DNA of 47,546 bases, taken from NCBI GenBank assembly GCA_035630615.1, contig DASQKI010000061.1, forward strand, positions 1 to 47,546, read 5' to 3'. The notes beneath the pieces are model-generated. The model was given only the letters and a program-made list of their open reading frames with translations. It had not been told where the DNA came from and did not search any database. This document shows, in pieces, positions 10,324-19,116 of this stretch. Position 1 is the stretch's first letter. Each line of letters begins with the position of its first letter. This stretch comes from DATFRX01 sp035630615. GTDB lineage: Bacteria > Actinomycetota > Actinomycetes > Propionibacteriales > Nocardioidaceae. Made by a program: the position numbers and the translations under genes.

Positions 10324-11690
10324 CAGCCTTCGTACCGCCGCCCGAGCAGCGTTCGGGCCTCGCCTGCGGTCACGACGGAGCCGATCACGAGGACGCCACC
10401 GCTGCCCAACGCCTCGCCATAGGACCCGCCCTCCTCGGCGAGGCCGGCCGCCACATCGATCGCGTCGTCGAGCCGCGACCGCACGTGCACACGATCGGGA
10501 CCGAAGATGCCCTCGGCGAGCTCCCCGAGCTCCGAGGCCGGCATCGCGCGGGCCGTCGAGTTTTGACTGCACACGATATGGGCCATGACCGGCTCGAAAG
10601 CGGCGAGCATCTCTTCGACGTCCTTGTCGGCCATCGCCCCGACGACACCGATCAGCGGGCTGAACGCGAAGGCCTCCTGCACGGCCTCCATTGTCGCCTC
10701 GGCACCGGCCGGGTTGTGCGCGGCGTCGAGCAGGATCGTCGGGCTGCGTCGGATCACTTCGAGCCGCCCCGGGACGCTGACCTGGGCGATCGCCTCGCGG
10801 ACGACGTCGAGGTCGAGCTCAATGCCGCCGACGAACGCCTCGACGGCAGCGACCGCTGCGGCCGCGTTGTGGGCCTGATAGGCGCCGAAAAGCGGGAGGA
10901 AGATCTCGTCGTATTCACGGGCGAGCCCGCGCAGCGTCACGAGCTGGCCGCCGATCGCTGGCTCCCGGCTCACGACACCGAACTCGACCCCCTCGCGGGC
11001 GACCGTCGCACCCACCTCGGCCGCATGGCGCAGCAGGACCTCGGCCGCTTCGACCGGCTGCTGGGCCAACACGGCGTAGGACCCGGCCTTGATGATCCCG
11101 GCCTTCTCCTCGGCGATCGCTTCGGGTCGGTCGCCGAGGTAGTGGGCGTGGTCGACCGCGATCGGGGTCACGACCGCGACCTGGGCGTCGGCGACGTTGG
11201 TGGCGTCCCACGTGCCGCCCATGCCGACCTCGACGACGGCGACATCGACCGGCGCGTCGGAGAAGGCGGCGTACGCCATGCCGGTGATGATCTCGAAGTA
11301 CGACATCGGATGCGGCCCGGAGCGATCGACCACCTCGACGTACGGAGCGACGTCCTCGTAGGCGCGGACGAAGGTATCCGTACTGATCGGAGCGCCGTCG
11401 ATCGAGATCCGCTCGGTCATCGACTCCAGATGTGGACTGCCGTAGCGGCCGGCGCGCAGGCCGAGGCCCCGCAGCAGCGCGTCGACGATGACGCCGGTCG
11501 ACGACTTGCCGTTGGTTCCGGTGATGTGGATGACCGGGTAGGAGGTCTGGGGGTCGCCGAGCAGGTCGACCAGGGCCTTGATCCGAGCCAGGGTCGGATC
11601 CAGCCGGGTCTCGGGCCAACGGGCCAGCAGCGCCCGTTCGACGTCGGCGTACGAAGGGGCGGCGGAGTGCGGCCGGGAAGAGCTCGTCAT
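10323..11690 (-). CDS. folC: Bifunctional folylpolyglutamate/dihydrofolate synthase
   Basis: This is a 455-residue cytoplasmic Mur-ligase-type enzyme starting at the ATG at 11690. The nucleotide loop GTNGKSS, the omega-loop region and the central motif (VVEVGMGGTWDATNV) are present, as is the Mur-ligase C-terminal domain with LDAAHNPAGAEATMEAV. It adds glutamates to folates and may also make dihydrofolate. It diverges from valS across about 230 nt that hold the valS leader, and it overlaps DUF4233 downstream. Confidence 0.95.
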   Translation of the reverse strand: MTSSSRPHSAAPSYADVERALLARWPETRLDPTLARIKALVDLLGDPQTSYPVIHITGTNGKSSTGVIVDALLRGLGLRAGRYGSPHLESMTERISIDGAPISTDTFVRAYEDVAPYVEVVDRSGPHPMSYFEIITGMAYAAFSDAPVDVAVVEVGMGGTWDATNVADAQVAVVTPIAVDHAHYLGDRPEAIAEEKAGIIKAGSYAVLAQQPVEAAEVLLRHAAEVGATVAREGVEFGVVSREPAIGGQLVTLRGLAREYDEIFLPLFGAYQAHNAAAAVAAVEAFVGGIELDLDVVREAIAQVSVPGRLEVIRRSPTILLDAAHNPAGAEATMEAVQEAFAFSPLIGVVGAMADKDVEEMLAAFEPVMAHIVCSQNSTARAMPASELGELAEGIFGPDRVHVRSRLDDAIDVAAGLAEEGGSYGEALGSGGVLVIGSVVTAGEARTLLGRRYEG

Positions 11691-11739
11691 GGCGGGCCCA
11701 GTCTAGGGATACGGTTACGCACCGTGGCGATGATCGCCG

Positions 11740-11745
11740 TACACT
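11740..11745 (+). promoter_or_regulatory. Possible -10 element for the valS leader transcript
   Basis: TACACT fits the actinobacterial TANNNT pattern and lies 8 nt before the leader ATG at 11754. A transcript starting at the usual distance would begin almost at that ATG, making the leader ORF leaderless or nearly so. No convincing -35 was found. Confidence 0.4.
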
Positions 11746-11753
11746 GTGGCGTC

Positions 11754-11846
11754 ATGGTCCACGGACGGACATTTCACTCGGCTCACGTCGGCCGGTCGCC
11801 TGGCGCCGGCGGCGGCGTCAGGGCCCGAGTAGTCGTGCGCCTCTGA
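11754..11846 (+). CDS. Putative valS leader peptide with a Val-Val-Val run
   Basis: This 30-codon ORF ends 74 nt before valS and encodes a peptide finishing R-V-V-V-R-L. The three valine codons, GTA-GTC-GTG, sit at positions 26-28, just before the stop. Three alternative short stems can be drawn downstream. CTGAGC at the leader stop (11844-11849) can pair with GCTCAG (about 11882-11887). Alternatively TGGGCTCC can pair with GGAGCTCA over the same 3' bases, so the two are mutually exclusive. This is the layout of ribosome-mediated attenuation, where scarce charged tRNA-Val stalls a ribosome on the valine run. No U-tract follows, so control could act on termination or on translation. A chance Val run in a GC-rich non-coding leader is the main alternative. 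Confidence 0.45.
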   Translation: MVHGRTFHSAHVGRSPGAGGGVRARVVVRL

Positions 11847-11920
11847 GCGCCGCCTCCGCCCTCTGGGCTCCTCGACCCCGGAGCTCAGCGCCGACCGACA
11901 CCCCACGAAGGTGATCCACC

Positions 11921-14533
11921 GTGACGACATCCGAACAACCCACGCCCACCGACCTGCACCGCCGAGCCGCGATCCCCGACCGACCGGGTCTTGAGGGACT
12001 CGAGGCCAAGTGGCGCGAGATCTGGGAAGAGCGCGGCGTCTACCGCTTCGACCGCGCGGTCGCCGATCGCTCGGCCGTCTACGCGATCGACACCCCGCCG
12101 CCGACCGTGTCCGGCACGCTCCATGTCGGCAGCGTGTGCAGCTATACCCACACCGATCTGATCGCCCGGTTTCAGCGGATGCGCGGCAAGGAGGTCTTCT
12201 ACCCGATGGGGTGGGACGACAACGGCCTGCCCACGGAGCGCCGGGTGCAGAACTTCTTCGGCGTCCGCTGCGACCCCGCCATGCCGTACGTCGAAGACTT
12301 CGTGCCGCCGGAGAAGCCGGACCCGAAGAACCAGGTCCCGGTGAGCCGACGCAACTTCATCGAGCTCTGCCACCGCCTCACCGAGGAGGACGAGAAGCTC
12401 TTCGAGGACGTGTGGCGGACGCTGGGCCTGTCGGTCGACTGGAGCCTGCTCTACACGACGATCGGCGACCATGCCCGCGCCACCTCCCAGCGAGCGTTTC
12501 TGCGCAACTTCGCTCGCGGCGAGGCCTACCAGGCCGAGGCGCCGACCGTCTGGGACGTCACGTTTCAGACCGCCGTCGCGCAAGCCGAGCAGGAGGCCCG
12601 GGACCATCCGGGTCATTTCCACCGAGTCGCCTTCCACCGCGACGGCGGCGACCCGATCTACATCGAAACCACGCGTCCCGAGCTGATCGCGTCATGTGTG
12701 GCGCTGATCGCGCACCCCGACGACCAGCGCTACGAGTCGCTGTTCGGGACTACGGTCCGCTCCCCCGTCTTCGGCGTCGAGATCCCCGTCCGGTCGCACC
12801 CGGCGGCCGAGCCCGACAAGGGCAGCGGCATCGCGATGTGCTGCACCTTCGGCGACGTGACCGACGTGCAGTGGTGGCGCGAGCTCGATCTGCCGATGCG
12901 TACGCTCATCAGCCGCAACGGCCGCTTCCAGCGGGAGCTGCCCGATTGGATCACGAGCGACGACGGCAAGCAGGTCTACGAGGAGCTCGCCGGCAAGACG
13001 GTCTTCTCGGCTCGCAAGGCGATGGTCGAGGCTCTCAAGGCGGCCGGCGACCTCGATGGCGAGCCCACTCCCACGCAGCGCAAGGCACTCTTTTACGAGA
13101 ACGGCGACAAGCCACTCGAGATCGTGTCGTCGCGCCAGTGGTACATCAAGAACGGCGGCCGCGACCCGGAGCTGCGCGGCCAGCTGGTCGCCCGAGGTGC
13201 CGAGATCGACTGGACTCCCGATCACATGCGCCACCGCTACATCAACTGGGTCGACGGCCTCAACAGTGACTGGCTGATCAGCCGACAACGCTACTTCGGC
13301 GTGGCGTTCCCGGTCTGGTATCCGCTCGACGACAGCGGCGAGCCCGACTACTCCCAGCCGATTCTGGCCGACGAGTCGCGGCTGCCGGTCGATCCGGCGT
13401 CAGAGGCGCCCGAGGGGCACGACGAGGCGCAGCGTGGCCAGCCCGGTGGCTTCATGGCCGACCCGGACGTGATGGACACCTGGGCGACCTCGTCGCTCAC
13501 TCCGCAGATCGCCGCCGGCTGGGAAGTCGATCAGAAGCTGTTCGACCAGACGTTCCCGATGGACCTGTGCACCCAGGCCCACGAGATCATCCGCACCTGG
13601 CTTTTCTCGCGAGTGGTCCGCTCTCACTTCGAGCACGGCACCACCCCGTGGTCCCATGCCATGATCTCCGGCTTCATCCTCGACCCCGACCGCAAGAAGA
13701 TGAGCAAGTCGAAGGGCAACGCCACGACGCCGGCGGGGCTGTTCGACAAGTACGGCGCCGACGCGGTCCGCTGGCGAGCCGCGATGCTGCGACCGGGCCT
13801 CGACAGCCCGTTCGACGAAGCGCAGATGAAGGTCGGTCGGCGCCTCGCGATGAAGGTGCTCAACGCCAGTCGGTTCGTCCTCGGCCTCGGCGCGGTCGAA
13901 TCCGACGCGTGGAAGACCTCCGAGCCGATCGACAAGGCGATGCTGCGCGCGCTGCGGCAGACCGTCGACGCGACGACAGAGGCGTTCGCCGCCTACGACT
14001 ACACGACGGCGCTCGAGACGGCCGAGCGGTTCTTCTGGACGTTCTGCGACGACTATGTCGAGCTGGTCAAGGAGCGGGCGTACGGATCGCGCGGCGAGCA
14101 GGAGGCGGCGTCGGCGAAAGCGGCGCTGGCGGCCGCGTTGTCGGTCCAGCTTCGGCTGCTCGCGCCGTTCCTGCCGTTCGTCACCGAAGAGGTCTGGTCG
14201 TGGTGGCAGGAGGGCTCCATCCATCTGTCCGCCTGGCCGGTGCCCGACGACGACATCACCGCCGTGCCGCACGACCCGGACGTCCTGTTCGCGGCGGCCG
14301 AGGTCCTCGCCGGCATCCGCGGTGCGAAGTCGACCGCGAAGGTCAGCATGCGTACCGAGGTGTCGACGGTCCGGGTCAGCGGCCCCAAAACCCGGCTGGA
14401 GCTGGTCTCGCGTGCGCTGGACGACATCCGCGCCGCGGGCCGGGTCACCGGCGAGATCGAGCTCGTCGACAGCGAGCTCGACACGGGGGACCTGCTCGTC
14501 GACTCGGAGTTGGTGGCGGCCGCCTCGGCGTAA
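11921..14533 (+). CDS. valS: Valine--tRNA ligase
   Basis: This is an 870-residue class Ia synthetase, a normal length for the actinobacterial ValRS type. The GTG start at 11921 follows a GAAGGTGAT ribosome site. The catalytic KMSKS is at 593-597, the editing-domain TTRPE motif is present, and a C-terminal anticodon-binding helical domain follows. The HIGH signature reads HVGS at 68-71, with serine at the position of the second histidine, which is unusual. It charges tRNA-Val in the cytoplasm. It is transcribed away from folC, with a valine-rich leader ORF upstream and a 23-bp hairpin soon after the stop. Confidence 0.96.
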   Translation: MTTSEQPTPTDLHRRAAIPDRPGLEGLEAKWREIWEERGVYRFDRAVADRSAVYAIDTPPPTVSGTLHVGSVCSYTHTDLIARFQRMRGKEVFYPMGWDDNGLPTERRVQNFFGVRCDPAMPYVEDFVPPEKPDPKNQVPVSRRNFIELCHRLTEEDEKLFEDVWRTLGLSVDWSLLYTTIGDHARATSQRAFLRNFARGEAYQAEAPTVWDVTFQTAVAQAEQEARDHPGHFHRVAFHRDGGDPIYIETTRPELIASCVALIAHPDDQRYESLFGTTVRSPVFGVEIPVRSHPAAEPDKGSGIAMCCTFGDVTDVQWWRELDLPMRTLISRNGRFQRELPDWITSDDGKQVYEELAGKTVFSARKAMVEALKAAGDLDGEPTPTQRKALFYENGDKPLEIVSSRQWYIKNGGRDPELRGQLVARGAEIDWTPDHMRHRYINWVDGLNSDWLISRQRYFGVAFPVWYPLDDSGEPDYSQPILADESRLPVDPASEAPEGHDEAQRGQPGGFMADPDVMDTWATSSLTPQIAAGWEVDQKLFDQTFPMDLCTQAHEIIRTWLFSRVVRSHFEHGTTPWSHAMISGFILDPDRKKMSKSKGNATTPAGLFDKYGADAVRWRAAMLRPGLDSPFDEAQMKVGRRLAMKVLNASRFVLGLGAVESDAWKTSEPIDKAMLRALRQTVDATTEAFAAYDYTTALETAERFFWTFCDDYVELVKERAYGSRGEQEAASAKAALAAALSVQLRLLAPFLPFVTEEVWSWWQEGSIHLSAWPVPDDDITAVPHDPDVLFAAAEVLAGIRGAKSTAKVSMRTEVSTVRVSGPKTRLELVSRALDDIRAAGRVTGEIELVDSELDTGDLLVDSELVAAASA

Positions 14534-14548
14534 TCCACAGCCGAGATC

Positions 14549-14610
14549 CGGTTTTGCGCGCATCTGCGTCAGCTGGCGCTGCTGTCATGACGTAGGTGTG
14601 CGCAAAACCG
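14549..14610. terminator. Long hairpin after valS
   Basis: The 23-nt arms 14549-14571 and 14588-14610 differ at three positions. All three are G-U wobbles when read as plus-strand RNA, so the fold is kept in the valS transcript. It starts 16 nt after the TAA. There is no U-tract. It probably ends valS transcription before the serine hydrolase gene. Confidence 0.6.
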
Positions 14611-14638
14611 ATGGCGACCGCCCGCTAGCGTCGGCGGC

Positions 14639-16048
14639 ATGACTGAGCTCCGCCGCGCACTGATCGACGACGTCGTCCGCTACTTCGACACCTGGCTGGC
14701 CTTCCGGCAGCGGTACGAACGGACCCCTGGCATCCAGGCCGCCGTGCTGTACGACGACGAGGTCCTGCTGTCGTCGGCCTACGGCATGGCCGACATCGAG
14801 TCGCAGACGCCGCTGACGACACAGCACCTGTTCCGGGTCGCATCGCACTCGAAGACGTTCACCGCGACGGCCGTGCTCCAACTCGCCGAGAGTGGCACGC
14901 TGCGACTCGACGACCCGGCCGGGCAGTGGCTGCCGTTTCTCGCCGACTCCGCGCTCGGAACCGCGACGGTCCATGACCTGCTCGCACATGGCGCCGGCGT
15001 CATCCGGGACGGGCACGACGGCGACCACTGGCAGCTGTTTCGGGCGTTCCCCGACGACGCCGGCCTCCAGGCGATCGGACTCGACGAGGCCGACGTGCTC
15101 CCGATCAACGAGCGGTTCAAATACTCCAACATCGGCTACTCGCTGCTCGGCATGATCGTCGCCGCCGCGTCCGGGCAGTCCTACCACGAGTACGTCCGGG
15201 CCCGGATCGTCAAGCCGCTCGGGCTCGCCGACACCGGGCCGGAGTACGAGTCGGCGCGGGCGTCCGAGTATGCGGTGGGCTACAGCGCCCTGGCGTACGC
15301 GGACCGCCGCATCCCCATCGAGCACATCGACACCGGGTCCATGGCGGCGGCGACCGGGTTCTTCAGCACCGCGGGCGACCTCGTCCGGTACGCGGCCGCG
15401 CACTTCCACGGGGACGAGCGACTCCTGACCGACGCCTCCAAGCGGCGGATGCAGCGCACCGAGTGGAAGACGGGGCGCGACAGCGAGTACGGGCTCGGGC
15501 TCGACGTCGCAGAGTTCGGCGGCCGGCGAGTCGTCGGGCACGGCGGCGGCTATCCCGGTCACATCACCAACACCAAATGGGATCCGGTCGATCGGCTGGC
15601 GGTCTCGGTGCTCACCAACGCGATCGACGGCGCGGCCGGCGCGTACGCGGCCAACTTCTTCCGACTCATCGAGCTGGCCCACAAACCCGCGGAAGAAGAC
15701 GCGCCCCCCGACGGCGTCGACCTCGACCGGTTTCGCGGGCGCTTCGCCAACCTGTGGGGCGCGACAGACGTCGCTCGTTTCGGCGACCAGCTCTACCTGC
15801 TGGACCCGACCGCCGACGACCCATCTCACGAGCCTTCGGCGCTGACGGTGGTCGACGACGACACGCTCCGGATGTCGCCGGACAACGGGTTCGCCTCGCC
15901 CGGCGAGCTGGTCCGCTATACGTTTGGCGACACCGGCGTCGAGTCGGTCCGGGCCGGAAGCGGCTCCACCGGGTACCCGTTCGATCGGTTCAGTCAGGCG
16001 GCCGACGGACGCGACCGGATCACGGTGGGCGACCCGCTGACGCCATGA
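14639..16048 (+). CDS. Serine hydrolase, beta-lactamase class C / PBP4*-like fold
   Basis: This is a 469-residue protein of the PF00144 family. The nucleophile motif SHSK gives S69 and K72, the second motif YSN gives Y162 and N164, and the third motif appears as GHGGG near residue 300. No signal peptide is visible, so it is probably cytoplasmic. That points to an esterase or D-amino peptidase rather than a secreted beta-lactamase. The C-terminal 120 residues form a separate beta-rich extension common in this family. Its last codons overlap the start of the LAL regulator (ATGA), so the two are co-translated. The start has no good ribosome site and may be leaderless. The substrate is unknown. 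Confidence 0.85.
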   Translation: MTELRRALIDDVVRYFDTWLAFRQRYERTPGIQAAVLYDDEVLLSSAYGMADIESQTPLTTQHLFRVASHSKTFTATAVLQLAESGTLRLDDPAGQWLPFLADSALGTATVHDLLAHGAGVIRDGHDGDHWQLFRAFPDDAGLQAIGLDEADVLPINERFKYSNIGYSLLGMIVAAASGQSYHEYVRARIVKPLGLADTGPEYESARASEYAVGYSALAYADRRIPIEHIDTGSMAAATGFFSTAGDLVRYAAAHFHGDERLLTDASKRRMQRTEWKTGRDSEYGLGLDVAEFGGRRVVGHGGGYPGHITNTKWDPVDRLAVSVLTNAIDGAAGAYAANFFRLIELAHKPAEEDAPPDGVDLDRFRGRFANLWGATDVARFGDQLYLLDPTADDPSHEPSALTVVDDDTLRMSPDNGFASPGELVRYTFGDTGVESVRAGSGSTGYPFDRFSQAADGRDRITVGDPLTP

Positions 16049-19023
16049 CGTCGGCCCGGTGGCAGGCGGACGTGACGACAGCAGGAGATCGGGTGGGCGA
16101 GCCGGAACGAGCGCTGAGAAGCGGACGACGTCGGTCGGTGTTCGTCGGCCGCGAGCGCGAGATCGCCACGATCGCCGAGGCGCTCCGGTCGCCACCGGCG
16201 GTCGTGCTCGTCGAGGGCGACGCCGGAGTCGGGAAGTCGCGGCTAGTGCAGGAGGTCGGACGCCACCTCGAGATCGACGAAGCCGCCGTGCTGCATTGCG
16301 CCAGTCCGCCGGTCGAGCCGCAGTTTCCGCTCGGTCCGGTCGTCGAGGCGTTGCAGCGCCGGAGCGTACGCGGCCTGGCGTTGAGCCCGCTCGCCGGAGC
16401 ACTCCGGCAACTGCTGCCGGAGTGGGGCGACGAACTCCCGGCAGCGCCGGATCCCTTGCCCGACCCGACGGCAACGCGCTATCGGCTCTATCGCGCCGTC
16501 GCCGAGGTCATCGAGCGGCTCAAGATTGAGCTGCTGATCCTCGAGGACGGCCAATGGGCGGATCCGGCCACCCTCGAGCTGCTGTTGATGATGACCTCGT
16601 CACCGACCGCGAGGATCAACCTCGTCATCACGTGCCGGCCGCAGGAGGTGCCCGACGACTCGCTGCTGCTGCGCCTGTCGTCGCACTCGGCGCCGCATCT
16701 GTCGCAGCGGCGGGTGTCGATCGGGCCGCTGAGCGTGGACGAGGTCGGCCAGCTTGTCGCGGACATGTTCGAGACCGAAACCGTGACGTCGAGCTTCGTG
16801 GAGTTCTTGCACGATCGCACCGACGGCGTCGCCCTCGCGGTCGAGGAGAGCCTGGCGCTGTTGCGCGACCGCGGTGACATCGTGTGGCGTGGCGGTGGCT
16901 GGTCACGCCGCGCACTCGAGGAGCTCAAGGTGCCGCCGACGGTGCGAGACTCCGTGCTCGAGCGAGTGCAGCGGCTGGCACCGGAGGCCCGGCCGATCCT
17001 CCAGGCGGCGGCCGTCCTCGAGGCGCCGGCCGACGAGGCGTTGCTGGCCGACGTCGCCGAACTCGCGGCCGACGAGGTCCGAACTGGCCTCGACCGTGCG
17101 CTCGATGCCGGTCTCCTCCACGAGGTGCGACCCGGCATGGTGGCGTTTCGCCATGCCCTCACATCTCGCGCGGTCGAGGAAGCGATGCCAGCCTCGGAGC
17201 GGCGCCGTTGGCATCGGCGGGCGGCCGAGGTCCTTCGGCACACAACCCCTGAGCCAATCGCCCGCCTGAGCCGCCATTACCGGGAGGCCAACGACGTCGC
17301 CGCCTGGAGCCACTACGCCGAGGCGGCGGCGACACTCGCCCTTCAGTCCGGCGACGACCGGACGGCGGTGGAGCTCCTGCTCGACCTGCTCACCGTGCCT
17401 CATCCGCTCGATCGACGGACCCAGATCACCCGGGCGCTCGGCGACGCGGCCGCCTGGGGAGTGGCGGGGCTCGGCGACCTCGGCGGACGGGTTACCGACG
17501 CCTTGCGGTCGACCCTTGACGACGACGTCGTCGATCCGCAGAGCCGCGGCGAGCTGCGTGTCCTGCTCGGCCGGCTGCTCCTTCAGCTCGGGGAGTTCGA
17601 TGAAGCCGCCGCCCAGACATCGTCCGCGATTCCCGACCTGGCCGACCGGCCGGAGCTCGCCGTCCGGGCGATGATCTCGTTGTCGTGGCCGCGTGGCTAC
17701 GCCTGGACCGGTGACAAGCATCTCGACTGGCTGCGTCGTGCGAGCGAGCGGCTGCCCGACCTCCCGCCCGGACCGGAGCGCACGACTCTCGAGGTCGACC
17801 AGGCCAGCGCCCTGCTGATGTTGGGCCAGAGCGATGGCTGGGCGATGACCGAAGCACTCGTGGGACGCTCGGGATCCCTCGTCGAGCGACGCCAGTACGC
17901 ACGGTGCCTGATGAACGTCGGACACGTCGCGATCGCCTGGGGTCGCGACGACCAAGCGCGGCGGGCCCTGGATCGCGCCATCGAGCTGATGCGCGAAACC
18001 GGGTACGAGCGGTTGCTCAACTCGGCGGCGCTCACCACGGCGTACCTCGACTGGCACAGCGGTCGGTGGGACGGCCTGGCCCAGCGGGTCGACGCCGCGA
18101 TCGACGCGGAGGACACGCTGCCGGAGGCACGACTGGAGGCGCGCTACACCCGCGCACTGCTTCGCCTCGCGAGTGGAGACCGCCAGTCGGCTGAGGCCGA
18201 GCTGCGGACGGTGGTGGCCGAGCTGTCCAGACGCGGGATCATCGACGCCTTGCTCGCCTCCAGCGCGGCGTTGAGCCAGCTGCTGCTCCTAGACGACAAC
18301 CCGACGGAGGCGCTCGAGATCAGTCGACCGGCGATCCAGACGCTCGAGGCCAAGAACATGTGGCCCTGGGACGCCTCGATCGTGTCCGCGCACGCGCAGG
18401 GACTGGTCGAGACCGGCGAGGCGGCGGAGGCGGAGGCGCTGATGAGCCGGTTCGCCGACGGCCTCGGTGATCGCGACGCGCCAGCGCCTCGGGCGGCGCT
18501 CCTCGGCTGTCGCGGCATCGTGGCAGGCAGCGCCGGAGACCTTGCCGCCGCTGTCGACCACTACGCCGCCGCGGCCGCGATCTGGTCGGCACTGCCTCGG
18601 CCGTACCAGGAGCTATTGACGCTCGAGCGTCTCGGGTCCTGGCAGGTCGCCCTCGGCGAGACCGACCAAGGCGCCGAGATCCTGACCGACGTTCAACACC
18701 GCCTGGCCGCGCTCGGAGCGAGATGGGACGCGGACCGAGTGGCCCGGCGGCTGCGCCGGCTCGGCGTCGAGGTCGCCCGGGTCTGGCGAGGCGGCCGGCG
18801 TGGCTACGGCGACCAGCTGTCACCGCGTGAGCTCGACGTCGCCCGTCTCGTCGCCCAGGGCATGACCAATCGCCAGGTCGCGACGGCACTGTTCTTGTCG
18901 CCGCGTACGGTCGATCGCCATCTCAGCGCGGTCATGCGCAAGCTCAATGTGCACTCCCGAACCGCGGTGGCTCTCGCGATCACGGAGGCCGGCCCGTCGG
19001 TCGACGATCCAAAGATTGGGTGA
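16045..19023 (+). CDS. LAL-type LuxR family transcriptional regulator
   Basis: This is a 992-residue protein starting at the ATG at 16045, overlapping the hydrolase stop. Residues from about 33 to 300 form an AAA/STAND ATPase with Walker A GDAGVGKS at 58-65 and a Walker B-like LLILEDGQWAD. The middle 550 residues are alpha-helical TPR-like repeats. The last 65 residues are a LuxR helix-turn-helix (LSPRELDVARLVAQGMTNRQ through LSPRTVDRHLSAVMRKLNVHSR). LAL proteins are ATP-dependent activators that sense small molecules or sugars. Translational coupling to the serine hydrolase suggests it controls, or is controlled together with, that enzyme. A GTG at 16093 is an alternative start. Confidence 0.9.
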   Translation: MTSARWQADVTTAGDRVGEPERALRSGRRRSVFVGREREIATIAEALRSPPAVVLVEGDAGVGKSRLVQEVGRHLEIDEAAVLHCASPPVEPQFPLGPVVEALQRRSVRGLALSPLAGALRQLLPEWGDELPAAPDPLPDPTATRYRLYRAVAEVIERLKIELLILEDGQWADPATLELLLMMTSSPTARINLVITCRPQEVPDDSLLLRLSSHSAPHLSQRRVSIGPLSVDEVGQLVADMFETETVTSSFVEFLHDRTDGVALAVEESLALLRDRGDIVWRGGGWSRRALEELKVPPTVRDSVLERVQRLAPEARPILQAAAVLEAPADEALLADVAELAADEVRTGLDRALDAGLLHEVRPGMVAFRHALTSRAVEEAMPASERRRWHRRAAEVLRHTTPEPIARLSRHYREANDVAAWSHYAEAAATLALQSGDDRTAVELLLDLLTVPHPLDRRTQITRALGDAAAWGVAGLGDLGGRVTDALRSTLDDDVVDPQSRGELRVLLGRLLLQLGEFDEAAAQTSSAIPDLADRPELAVRAMISLSWPRGYAWTGDKHLDWLRRASERLPDLPPGPERTTLEVDQASALLMLGQSDGWAMTEALVGRSGSLVERRQYARCLMNVGHVAIAWGRDDQARRALDRAIELMRETGYERLLNSAALTTAYLDWHSGRWDGLAQRVDAAIDAEDTLPEARLEARYTRALLRLASGDRQSAEAELRTVVAELSRRGIIDALLASSAALSQLLLLDDNPTEALEISRPAIQTLEAKNMWPWDASIVSAHAQGLVETGEAAEAEALMSRFADGLGDRDAPAPRAALLGCRGIVAGSAGDLAAAVDHYAAAAAIWSALPRPYQELLTLERLGSWQVALGETDQGAEILTDVQHRLAALGARWDADRVARRLRRLGVEVARVWRGGRRGYGDQLSPRELDVARLVAQGMTNRQVATALFLSPRTVDRHLSAVMRKLNVHSRTAVALAITEAGPSVDDPKIG

Positions 19024-19116
19024 GATACCCAGTCGCGACGGGGGCGAGGGGACGCCACCATCGACGGTACGCAAGCCCGACCTCCGCGACGTCCGACTCA
19101 CGAATGGACCAGAGCG

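Noticed and set aside
11691..11920. T-box riboswitch upstream of valS
   Set aside because: No TGGNACC T-box core and no stem I specifier arrangement could be found. A leader-peptide model fits better.
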